42,100 nt of DNA from Candidatus Bipolaricaulota bacterium (lineage in GTDB: Bacteria > Bipolaricaulota > Bipolaricaulia > RBG-16-55-9 > DRXL01): contig JANXAU010000051.1 in the NCBI GenBank assembly GCA_025061735.1, positions 1 through 42,100 on the forward strand. Direction: 5' to 3'. Positions 30,717 to 37,945 of the stretch are shown here, in pieces (position 1 is the first letter of the stretch; the number at the start of each line of letters is the position of its first letter). The notes beneath the pieces are model-generated. The model was not told the DNA's origin. It ran no database searches and saw only the letters and a program-made list of their open reading frames with translations. A program made the translations under genes and the position numbers.

Positions 30717-31127
30717 ATGAACTATATTTGGATGATTCTCGGGATCGTCGTAGTGGCGTTGGGGTTGGTCTTCTTTCTTGCAGACGCGCCCAAGACCGGC
30801 GTGACCTCCGATCAGCAGATCAAAGTTACGTTGAAAGAATGGGCGATCCAGACGGATCTGAAAGAGATCCGTGCCGGTGCTGTGCGCTTTATCATCTGGA
30901 ACAACGGCGGCCGGCCTCACGGTCTGGCGGCCATGGCGCTTCTGCAGGGCAAGGAGCAGAGCGTCCTGATCGTAGACCAGGTTGATCCCGCCCAGATGCG
31001 CTCGGTGCTGGTGGAGCTGAAGCCGGGCGAATACACGCTCTACGATCCCCTCTACTGCCGCAACCCCTTCCGCGGCAATTGCGAGAAGAACGCGATGGCG
31101 ATGCTGGTCAAATTGAATGTGCGTTAG
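30717..31127 (+). CDS. Membrane-anchored cupredoxin-like protein with incomplete copper site
   Basis: A 136-residue protein with an N-terminal anchor (MNYIWMILGIVVVALGLVFF) and an outside beta-sandwich domain (about 30-136). The pattern VRFIIWNNGGRPHGLAAM (His68), then LKPGEYTLYDPLYC (Cys114) and MAML (Met127) recalls cupredoxins. The His between Cys and Met is missing, and a second Cys (122) is present, so a disulfide or an altered metal site is likely. It is the first gene after a strong promoter; a hydrolase gene follows 14 bases later. The cupredoxin fold call is moderate. Confidence 0.65.
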   Translation: MNYIWMILGIVVVALGLVFFLADAPKTGVTSDQQIKVTLKEWAIQTDLKEIRAGAVRFIIWNNGGRPHGLAAMALLQGKEQSVLIVDQVDPAQMRSVLVELKPGEYTLYDPLYCRNPFRGNCEKNAMAMLVKLNVR

Positions 31128-31141
31128 AGTCTTAGAGTGAT

Positions 31142-32065
31142 ATGAAGAGTTGGTGGCTCTCGCTGGCACTTCTGGGGGGTTTGACCGTCCCCAAGCCCGC
31201 GCTCGCCGAGCCTGCGGCTCTTGCGCTCTCCAAGACGCATTGGGTACTGCTGCACGGCGTCTGGCCCGGATCGAGTCGCGATTGGCGCCTGGTTGCGCCT
31301 TTGTTGCAAGAGCAAGGAGCAACCGTCTGGCGCCCCACGCTGCCGGGACGCGTCGGGCTCTTTCCCTGGGCCGACAATATCGCCCACTATGTGGTGGAGA
31401 ACGCTCCCTCCAATCTCTACGTGATCGCTCACAGCTTCAGCGGCGCTGCAACGCTCTTGCTGTTGCGCACCGCGTATGAGCTTCAACACGGCGATCTAGA
31501 AGCACTTATTGCACACTTAGACTGTGACGCGTTTACGGGTCGCGCAGCTTATGCGTGTCGTCAGCTTCGGGAGGGCTGGCAGCAGCTCGTAGCAGACCGA
31601 GCGCGTGCGGCGCGTTGGATTCAAGCGGCGCAGAAGATCAAGCATCTCTTTCTCTATCATCCGGCGTTGCGGGGGGCCTGTGGGGCGTGTTGGGATCGGT
31701 GGGGCTTGTGGGGCGGCGACGCCACGGCTTCCCTCTGTCTGCTGGCGAAGATCGCCGATTGGCTCTTCACGCCCCTCGAGCGCGTCACGTGGCGGGGCGC
31801 GATTGCCATCACCAATCTCTACGGCGGCTCCGAATGGATGCTCTCGCTCTGCGGCCTGCACCAGAACGATCTCGTCCTGGGGCTGGAGCAGCAGCGCTTA
31901 TTCGTAGAGGGGCATGGCTACCGAGAAGTCTTGGTAGGGAATCAGTTGCACTTTTCGTTTGCGATGCGACGCAGCGCGGCCCAGCGGCTGATAGAGCTGC
32001 TGGGGGACCGCGTGCAAGTCCCCCACGAGCAGAAGGAGGTCTCCGATGGGCTTCTCCGGCGTTGA
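31142..32065 (+). CDS. Exported alpha/beta hydrolase (lipase-like)
   Basis: A 307-residue protein with a signal peptide (about 1-22, PKPALAEPA). The hydrolase start VLLHGVWPGSSRDWRLVAPLLQ contains the oxyanion HG. The nucleophile elbow reads AHSFSG, so the GxSxG motif is relaxed to AxSxS. LFLYHPAL and a late LHFSF could include the catalytic Asp and His. It is unusually rich in Cys (about eight, for example CDAF, YACRQ, GACGACWD), which suggests disulfides. The gene overlaps the acyl-CoA dehydrogenase gene by 20 bases. The substrate, perhaps an ester feeding the acyl-CoA route, is only an inference from position. Confidence 0.72.
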   Translation: MKSWWLSLALLGGLTVPKPALAEPAALALSKTHWVLLHGVWPGSSRDWRLVAPLLQEQGATVWRPTLPGRVGLFPWADNIAHYVVENAPSNLYVIAHSFSGAATLLLLRTAYELQHGDLEALIAHLDCDAFTGRAAYACRQLREGWQQLVADRARAARWIQAAQKIKHLFLYHPALRGACGACWDRWGLWGGDATASLCLLAKIADWLFTPLERVTWRGAIAITNLYGGSEWMLSLCGLHQNDLVLGLEQQRLFVEGHGYREVLVGNQLHFSFAMRRSAAQRLIELLGDRVQVPHEQKEVSDGLLRR

Positions 32066-33209
32066 TTACTTCGGGTTAGATGCGCTCTTGACTCCTGAGC
32101 AGAGGCTGATTCGCAACACCGTCCGCCAGTTCGTAGATGAAGAAGTACTCCCCATCATTAAAGAGTCTTTTGAAGCCGGACGCTTCCCTACCCAGCTCAT
32201 TCCCAAGATGGCCAAGCTGGGCTTGCTGGGCGCGACGCTCAAGGAGTACGGCGGCGCGGGGATCGACGCGATTGCGTATGGGCTGGCCATGCAGGAACTA
32301 GAACGCGGCGATTCGGGGGTGCGCAGCTTCTGTTCGGTGCAGAACGGCTTGGTGATCTATCCCATCTATACGTTTGGCAGCCCAGAGCAAAAAGAGCGTT
32401 GGCTGCCCAAGCTCATTCGGGGCGAAGCCGTGGGCTGCTTTGGGCTGACGGAACCCGAGCACGGCAGCGACCCCGGCGCGATGGAGACCGTCGCCAAGCG
32501 CGACGGCAATTATTTTATTCTCAACGGCACCAAAGCATGGATCACCAACGCGACGCTGGCCGACGTTGCTATCGTCTGGGCCAAGCTCGACGGGGTGATC
32601 CGGGGCTTTCTCGTAGAGCGCGGCACCAAGGGCTTCTCCGCGGCGAAGATCGAGCACAAGCTCTCGATGCGGGCCTCCGATACGGGAGAGCTTTATCTGA
32701 ACGATTGTCGCGTCCCCAAGGAGAACCTTCTTCCCCATGCCGAAGGCCTCAAAAGCCCCCTGATGTGTCTCAACCAAGCGCGCTATGGGATTGCGTGGGG
32801 GGCCGTCGGCGCGGCGATGGCCTGTTACGAAGAAGCCCTTCAATACGCCAAAGAGCGCATCCAGTTCAACAAGCCGATCGCGAGCTTCCAGCTCGTCCAG
32901 CAGAAGCTCGTGGAGATGCTCACCGAGATCACCAAAGCGCAACTGATCTGCTATCGCTTGGGGCAGCTCAAAGAGGCCAACCAAGTGAAACACACCCAAA
33001 TCTCTCTAGCCAAGCGCAACAACGTTGCTATGGCGCTACGCTGTGCCCACCTCGCTCGCGACATCCTAGGGGCCAACGGCATCACCCTCGACTACCACGC
33101 CATGCGCCACCTGGTCAATCTTGAGACGGTCTACACCTACGAAGGCACGCACGATATCCACACCCTGATCCTCGGTTCTGACATCACCGGGATCGAATCG
33201 TTTCGCTGA
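32046..33209 (+). CDS. gcdH-like: Acyl-CoA dehydrogenase, glutaryl-CoA dehydrogenase-like
   Basis: A 387-residue FAD flavoenzyme. [15 protein letters not shown] and [16 protein letters not shown] bind flavin and substrate. [34 protein letters not shown] and [13 protein letters not shown] are typical of the glutaryl-CoA dehydrogenase branch; the Glu of YEGTHDIH is the catalytic base. It would oxidise (and perhaps decarboxylate) glutaryl-CoA or a related acyl-CoA, passing electrons to ETF. AAGGAGG lies ahead of ATG 32046, inside the hydrolase gene. No ETF genes are in the window. Side-chain specificity and decarboxylation cannot be read with certainty. Confidence 0.92.
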   Translation: MGFSGVDYFGLDALLTPEQRLIRNTVRQFVDEEVLPIIKESFEAGRFPTQLIPKMAKLGLLGATLKEYGGAGIDAIAYGLAMQELERGDSGVRSFCSVQNGLVIYPIYTFGSPEQKERWLPKLIRGEAVGCFGLTEPEHGSDPGAMETVAKRDGNYFILNGTKAWITNATLADVAIVWAKLDGVIRGFLVERGTKGFSAAKIEHKLSMRASDTGELYLNDCRVPKENLLPHAEGLKSPLMCLNQARYGIAWGAVGAAMACYEEALQYAKERIQFNKPIASFQLVQQKLVEMLTEITKAQLICYRLGQLKEANQVKHTQISLAKRNNVAMALRCAHLARDILGANGITLDYHAMRHLVNLETVYTYEGTHDIHTLILGSDITGIESFR

Positions 33210-33223
33210 ACGCGCCTTGGTGA

Positions 33224-34372
33224 ATGGAAGATCTTGACGCTCTGGGGAGACTGCTGCGCAAGCACCGCGAGCAGGCGCATCTGACGCGGGCGCAGTTGGC
33301 ACGCCGCGCGCGGATCTCCGCGAGCTTTGTCACGTATCTCGAACAGGGCCTCCGCCGTCCTTCGGCCGCGATGATCGCGCGGATCGCCCAAGCCCTCGGG
33401 CTGCGCCCCGATCAGCAAAGAGAGCTATTGCAGAGCGCCGGATACGCTTCCCCCGAAGAGATCGCGCAAGTTTCAGGGATTCAGGGGATCTTGGAGGAGA
33501 TCGCCGCGCTCTCTCCCCCAGAGCGCGAGGAGCTGATCGCCGAGATACACCGGCTCTTAGGGCGCTGGCAGGAGCTGCGCGCCAAGAGCCTGCGCAAGGT
33601 CGTCATCCCCGTCGCGGGCTGGCAACCCCGTTTGCTCTCGCCTTCTCAGCTCGGGCAGATGCTCCGCCCTGCCCTTGAAGAGATCGTCACCGCGGGTCTT
33701 AAAGAGGCGATCTTGGTCCTCGCTCCCGGCCGCCCCGCCCCGCAGATCGCTCCCCCCAAAGACCTCAAGGTGCGCCAGATCGTGCAAGAACCCCAACTGG
33801 GCCTGGGTCACGCGATCGTGATCACCCAGGGCTTGGTAGGCGATGAACCCTTCGCGATCCTCCTGCCCGATGATATCATCCTAGAAGACCGCGCCCGCCC
33901 GCTCCGCCGCATGATCGCGCTCTACGAGCGCTACCGCTGCAGCATCGTGGCGGTCACCGAGGCCGAAGAGGCTGCTGATTTTAAGAACTACGGCGTCGCT
34001 ACACTGGGGGAGCGCCTAGAAGAAGATCTCTCTTGGGTAGAAGCGCTGGCCGAAAAACCCCGCGGCCGAGAGATCGCGGGCCTGACCATCGTGGGGCGCT
34101 ATATCGTCACTCCCCAGATCTTCGAAGCACTGCAAGCAACCCCGCCCGACCCCAACGGCGAGCTTCAGCTCACCGATGCGCTCAGTTTGCTCTTGCAGCG
34201 CCAGCGCATCGGCGCCTATCGCTTTGAAGGGCGGCTCTTTCGTGTCACCCCCATCAAGATGCTTCTAGAAGCGCTTATCGAAGCGCTCGACGATCAGCAG
34301 CCCGGGCGCTTGGAGCGCGCGATGGCGATTACTAAGAACGCGCTCCAAGAGTTGGGCAGGCTGCGCGCGTGA
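33224..34372 (+). CDS. XRE-type regulator fused to a degenerate GalU-like nucleotidyltransferase domain
   Basis: A 382-residue protein. Residues 5-65 are an XRE/Cro helix-turn-helix ([22 protein letters not shown], layout only; [10 protein letters not shown]). A helical linker follows (75-122). Residues 125-360 match UTP-glucose-1-phosphate uridylyltransferase: [63 protein letters not shown] and [14 protein letters not shown]. The nucleotide loop GxGTRxLPxTK is changed ([12 protein letters not shown], 132-143), the EMLP lysine region is lost, and the late metal Asp (DxGxK) is replaced by [12 protein letters not shown] is kept. It probably binds a nucleotide sugar or UTP as a signal and regulates transcription. 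It follows the dehydrogenase after 14 bases. Confidence 0.85.
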   Translation: MEDLDALGRLLRKHREQAHLTRAQLARRARISASFVTYLEQGLRRPSAAMIARIAQALGLRPDQQRELLQSAGYASPEEIAQVSGIQGILEEIAALSPPEREELIAEIHRLLGRWQELRAKSLRKVVIPVAGWQPRLLSPSQLGQMLRPALEEIVTAGLKEAILVLAPGRPAPQIAPPKDLKVRQIVQEPQLGLGHAIVITQGLVGDEPFAILLPDDIILEDRARPLRRMIALYERYRCSIVAVTEAEEAADFKNYGVATLGERLEEDLSWVEALAEKPRGREIAGLTIVGRYIVTPQIFEALQATPPDPNGELQLTDALSLLLQRQRIGAYRFEGRLFRVTPIKMLLEALIEALDDQQPGRLERAMAITKNALQELGRLRA

Positions 34373-34401
34373 TTGACGTCTCTGGGTTTATCTGTTAGAG
34401 T
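34373..34401 (+). promoter_or_regulatory. Promoter of the IorA-like gene
   Basis: TTGACG (34373-34378), directly after the XRE gene stop, and TAGAGT (34396-34401) are 17 bases apart. Start near 34408 leaves almost no leader before GTG 34411/ATG 34414, and no ribosome binding site is visible. Confidence 0.55.
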
Positions 34402-34413
34402 GTCAAGCGGGTG

Positions 34414-35922
34414 ATGAGTGTGACGGCACGCGAGGCGTTGGTACAGACCCTCAAGGAGAACGAGATCGCGTTGGTCACGGGCGTCTACGGCGACCCTGTC
34501 ACCGCACTGTTGGATGAGATGGCGCGGCAGGGGCTGCGCGTGGAGATCAGCATCGAGGAGAAGGTGGCGTTTGCGCAGGCGCTGGGGGCATCGGTGGCCG
34601 GCAAGCGCAGCGTGGTCGCCGTGAAGCAAGTGGGGATCAATGTGCTGGCCGATCCATTGGTGACGTGTGTGACTCACGGGATCGGGAACTCTCTGCTGTT
34701 GATCGCGGGGGATGACCCCGGCGCGGAGAAATCCCAGAACGAGCAAGATTCCCGATGGTACGCGAAATTGGCGCAGATTCCCGTCTTGACGCCCCCCGGC
34801 CCTGAACTGGTCAGCGAGGCTGTCGTTGAAGGGTTGGATCTGTCGGCGGCGCTGGGGATCCCGGTGATGCTGCAAGTGACAGGGCGATTGCTGCAAGGGC
34901 CGGGACGCGCGAGTGAGACGCCGGTCGCTGCCGATGGGGCGTTTGTGCGCCAGCGCGCGTGGGGGAATCTCATCTTGGATCGCTATAAATATTTCTATAA
35001 AGAGATCTATTCCCAACTGACGGAGCTGGTCGAAGATTCTCCCCTGCATCAGATTAAGACGGCGTCGGGGGCGCGGCGCGGTGTGATCTCCTGTGGGTTT
35101 GTCTCCACGCTCGTAGCAGAAGAGCATCACTTTGCGCTCGGCTATGCCCATCCGTTGCCGGAGCGCCAGCTGGTCGAGTTCTTGCGCCCGCTGGAGAGCG
35201 TCTTAATCGTCGAAGAGATCGCCCCGATCGTTGAGGAGGCCGTGGGTGCTCTAGTGGCGCGCCATCGGTTGCCGACGAAGGTGCTGGGGCGGCTGACGGG
35301 GCACCTGCCCCGCATCGGCAAATTAGAAGCCGAGCATCTCAAACAAGCGTGGGAGCGCCGTCCTGATGGGCCACATCTGGATATTCAGCCCCACGTAAGC
35401 GGCGGGATTTTAGAGCTGCCCTGCGGCGGGTTCGAGCCGCTCTATCAGGTCTTGGACGAGCTGCTCCCCGAAGATTACTTGGTCGCCGGCGATGTCGGCT
35501 GTTCGATCTTGCACGGGTTCTTCCCCCCGTTGGTGGTGGACACGGCGTTCAGCTTGGGGACCTCGATCTCGACGGCGGCGGGGCTGTCGCTGGATGGGCG
35601 CAAGGGAATTGCGATTATCGGCGACACGGGGTTTGTTCACTCCGGGATCACGGGGCTGCTAGACGCTGTTGAGCATGGGCACAATATTTTGGTGATCGTG
35701 CTCTATAATAGAGCTTCGGCGATGACGCCGGGAGCGCAGCCGATTCCGGGGCTGGGGCGCGTACCGGAGCTTATCAGAGCCTGCGGGGTGAGCGCCGTTG
35801 ACGAAGTAGAGATAGAAAAGATCTCGGCCGAAGAGCTGAAAGCGCTCTTGCAGAGGCGTCTGAGCGAGCGCGGGGTGCACGTGCTGCTGGCGCACGCGCG
35901 CCCCCAGAAATTATATAGCTAG
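34414..35922 (+). CDS. iorA-like: IorA-like TPP-dependent oxidoreductase subunit without ferredoxin domain
   Basis: A 502-residue protein matching the alpha subunit of indolepyruvate:ferredoxin oxidoreductase. The pyrimidine half has EEKVAFAQALGASVAGKRSVVAVKQVGINVLADPL and LLIAGDDPGAEKSQNEQDSR (layout only); the TPP half has GDVGCSILHGFFPP, GTSISTAAGLS, GDTGFVHSGITGLLDAVEHGHN and YNRASAMTPG. The enzyme converts arylpyruvates from aromatic amino acids to arylacetyl-CoA. Usual IorA proteins exceed 600 residues and end in a domain with two 4Fe-4S clusters. Here there are no such CxxC motifs, and no iorB is nearby. It may use a separate ferredoxin subunit or be a related decarboxylase-type enzyme. 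ATG 34414 is chosen over GTG 34411. Confidence 0.85.
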   Translation: MSVTAREALVQTLKENEIALVTGVYGDPVTALLDEMARQGLRVEISIEEKVAFAQALGASVAGKRSVVAVKQVGINVLADPLVTCVTHGIGNSLLLIAGDDPGAEKSQNEQDSRWYAKLAQIPVLTPPGPELVSEAVVEGLDLSAALGIPVMLQVTGRLLQGPGRASETPVAADGAFVRQRAWGNLILDRYKYFYKEIYSQLTELVEDSPLHQIKTASGARRGVISCGFVSTLVAEEHHFALGYAHPLPERQLVEFLRPLESVLIVEEIAPIVEEAVGALVARHRLPTKVLGRLTGHLPRIGKLEAEHLKQAWERRPDGPHLDIQPHVSGGILELPCGGFEPLYQVLDELLPEDYLVAGDVGCSILHGFFPPLVVDTAFSLGTSISTAAGLSLDGRKGIAIIGDTGFVHSGITGLLDAVEHGHNILVIVLYNRASAMTPGAQPIPGLGRVPELIRACGVSAVDEVEIEKISAEELKALLQRRLSERGVHVLLAHARPQKLYS

Positions 35923-35932
35923 AGCTCGCTAT

Positions 35933-36068
35933 GAGAGAGGACTGGGCCCCATGCCATAGGCCAGGAGGGTTGAGGCCTTATTCGCGGCATCTGGCGGGCG
36001 AGGCTGTAGATGGCTCTGGCTGGGGCCCACCACAACGTCGCTGAGGAATCCTCATGCTGGTCCTCTCT
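35933..36068. other. Possible structured RNA between convergent genes
   Basis: The 244-base gap after the IorA-like gene has no gene but can fold compactly. A 9-bp closing stem AGAGAGGAC (35934-35942) with 36060-36068 encloses an 8-bp stem TGGGCCCC (35943-35950) with 36022-36029. Inside is a hairpin built from ATGCC (35951-35955) with GGCAT (35986-35990), plus ATAGGCC with GGCCTTAT. A further small hairpin (TGAG/CTCA) lies at about 36041-36053. There is no T-run at either end. The strand is not decided. It does not match SRP RNA, RNase P RNA or tmRNA signatures that I can recognise. Confidence 0.35.
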
Positions 36069-36166
36069 GTCTCTTGACTACAGCACCACTATGCCGACGG
36101 AAAGCGTTCAGTGCAATGAGAGCCATCATAACCAAGGTTGATCTTCATCAATTCTGATCGCGCGGT

Positions 36167-36538
36167 TTAGGGCCGACAGTATTTGTCAGCGATTTGGTAA
36201 GCGTCCATCGCGCTAGCGACGGCCCAGCCCAGATAGAGCACCGGCGCAGCGAGCAAGAGCAGATAGCTTAAGAAGGACACGGCGGGAGCGAGCAGGATCG
36301 CCCCTAAGCCCACGACGCTGGGCAGCGCGATGGCGATGATCAAGTGCGTCAATCCCTTGCCGTCTTGCCCGTTCAAGAACTGCCCCAGCCCCGGAATCAG
36401 AAACGACGCCGCACCGGGGATTAACGGATCGGCTCTCAGACGACAACGCACCGGCTCCTGCAGCGTCGGTGCCCCCCACCCCCACGGCGAACTGCTCCAC
36501 ACCAGCACCAGCGACAGCAATATCACCGAGACGCGCAC
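36167..36538 (-). CDS. Small membrane protein with PGLGQFxNGxxxKG motif
   Basis: A 123-residue protein starting at GTG 36538, with GAGGTG eight bases ahead and an in-frame TGA upstream that excludes a longer start. A signal peptide (about 1-23) is followed by FLIPGLGQFLNGQDGKGLTHLIIAIALP, the motif of small TM2/DUF5683-like membrane proteins. One or two more hydrophobic segments follow (LAPAVSFLSYLLLLAAPVLYLGWAVASAMDAY, layout only). Two Cys residues (VRCRL, YCRP) could pair outside the membrane. It has its own strong promoter. Function unknown. Confidence 0.75.
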   Translation of the reverse strand: MRVSVILLSLVLVWSSSPWGWGAPTLQEPVRCRLRADPLIPGAASFLIPGLGQFLNGQDGKGLTHLIIAIALPSVVGLGAILLAPAVSFLSYLLLLAAPVLYLGWAVASAMDAYQIADKYCRP

Positions 36539-36557
36539 CCTAGATCACCTCAACCGC

Positions 36558-36587
36558 ACTATAAGAGATTCGGGCTTCCGGTGTCAA
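36558..36587 (-). promoter_or_regulatory. Promoter of the small membrane protein gene
   Basis: On the minus strand a perfect TTGACA (36582-36587) and TATAGT (36558-36563) are 18 bases apart, about 20 bases before GTG 36538. On the plus strand TATCTT near 36657 may be the -10 box of the divergent gene; no good -35 box was found for it. Confidence 0.7.
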
Positions 36588-36694
36588 ATTCGTCTTCTTT
36601 ATCTCTTCCACCGAATTTTCACGCTCTCGGTACAGACCTGCCACGTCTTCAGCGTTATCTTAAAGACATCCCAAGCCAAGGAGGTATGGCAGCT

Positions 36695-37861
36695 ATGTCC
36701 AAGAACAGAGTTCGTTCTCTGGCGGTCTGGGTCTTCGTCTTCTCTTTGATCGGCATCTTCTCACACGCGCAACAGCAGCAGACATTGAGCGCGGGTGCTC
36801 AGCTGAATTTGACGGGGGAGATTGTCGCGCTGGCCTCGTGCGCCAACGGGAGCACGCTCGTCGCGGCGAGCGCCTCCGGGGGCGCGACGCTCTTGCAGCG
36901 CATAGATACCGCTACCAAGAAGCTTGCGGGGAGCGCGGTGAGAGTGTCTGTTGCCGATCCCAGCGCGCTGGCGCTCAGCCGCGACTGCGGCACGGCGTAT
37001 ATCGCAGACAAGAGCGCGGGCAAGGTCTATGTCGCCGCTTTGGCCAACGGGCAACTGCGCGCCGAGATCGCCGTAGGCAAGAGCCCCATCGCGCTGGCCC
37101 GCGCTGCTCATAATGCCGATCTCTACGCGGTCAATCAGGGCGACGGCACCGTCTCGGTTATTGACACGCAGCTCAACCAGCTCAAAGCAACAGTCCGCGT
37201 GGGCAACACCCCCACGGGGATCGCGCTCTACAGCAACGGTGCGCACAATAGAGCCTTCGTCACCAACACGGGAAGCAACAACATCAGTATCATTGACATC
37301 AACGACGATCCCAACAATCTCAATCGCTATCGAGTGATCTTTACGGTCGCGACCGGTCCACAGCCGACGGCGATCGCCACGATCGTGCCCACGCCGGTCG
37401 GCTCGTGGTTGGGGGACATGTTCGCGTACTTCATCAACAGCGGGGACAACACGCTGAGCCGGATTTGGATCACCGTTCCCCACGCAGTAGATTCCGTAGT
37501 GCCCTTGGGGGAGACGGCGCTAGCCGTGGCGCTCGATCCCGTGCGCTCGTGCGCCTATGCCGTGACCGGCAGCGGGACGCAGAGCACGCTTGCGGTCGCA
37601 GTAGCGAAGTTCTTTGCCACCCCCAATCCCACGGTGCCTGTGGGCCAAGACCTGTATCACGAGTTGAATAAATATACTTTATCGGAGAGGCTGAGCGCGG
37701 TGTCGCACTTCATCCCGCTGATCGTCTCGGAGCGGGTGCCGGGGAATCCGGAGCCGGTCTTCCGGATTGAGCGTCAGCTCTGGATGGTGACCAAGCCCAA
37801 TCAGCTCAATCTCTACGTCTTAGACGGGAAGTGCCCGCAGTTGCGCGGGGATGAGCCGTAA
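36695..37861 (+). CDS. Exported YVTN-type beta-propeller protein
   Basis: A 388-residue secreted protein with a signal peptide (about 1-26, FSHAQQQQ). Blade-like repeats follow: CGTAYIADKSAGKVYVAALANG, ADLYAVNQGDGTVSVIDTQLNQ and NRAFVTNTGSNNISIIDIND. Each has the Y/F-V-x-N...G/N-x-V-S-V-I-D pattern of YVTN propellers, which often bind ligands or other proteins at the surface. AAGGAGGT directly abuts an ATG at 36686 and lies 10 bases (from GGAGG) before ATG 36695, so 36695 is chosen. The long frame back to 36581 is rejected. A strong terminator follows. Confidence 0.82.
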   Translation: MSKNRVRSLAVWVFVFSLIGIFSHAQQQQTLSAGAQLNLTGEIVALASCANGSTLVAASASGGATLLQRIDTATKKLAGSAVRVSVADPSALALSRDCGTAYIADKSAGKVYVAALANGQLRAEIAVGKSPIALARAAHNADLYAVNQGDGTVSVIDTQLNQLKATVRVGNTPTGIALYSNGAHNRAFVTNTGSNNISIIDINDDPNNLNRYRVIFTVATGPQPTAIATIVPTPVGSWLGDMFAYFINSGDNTLSRIWITVPHAVDSVVPLGETALAVALDPVRSCAYAVTGSGTQSTLAVAVAKFFATPNPTVPVGQDLYHELNKYTLSERLSAVSHFIPLIVSERVPGNPEPVFRIERQLWMVTKPNQLNLYVLDGKCPQLRGDEP

Positions 37862-37885
37862 AAATAAGAACATAATAAGAGCAGA

Positions 37886-37924
37886 CAGAGAGAGGGTCTA
37901 TGGGACCCTCTCTCTGCTTTTTTT
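37886..37924 (+). terminator. Intrinsic terminator of the propeller gene
   Basis: A perfect 13-bp stem, CAGAGAGAGGGTC (37886-37898) with 37904-37916, is followed by C and seven T. It lies 24 bases after the stop at 37861, and the convergent M16 gene ends at 37946. Confidence 0.9.
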
Positions 37925-37945
37925 ATTCAGAAGTGTCTGATTATT

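Noticed and set aside
34294-35151. A 285-codon minus-strand open frame over the XRE and IorA-like genes
   Set aside because: It spans the boundary of two supported plus-strand genes and their promoter, and its translation is Arg/His-rich and without motifs.
35933-36068. Assignment of the folded gap as 6S RNA or SRP RNA
   Set aside because: Length is short for 6S RNA, and the SRP loop sequences (GGAAG/AGCAG type) are not present. It is reported only as an unassigned possible structure.
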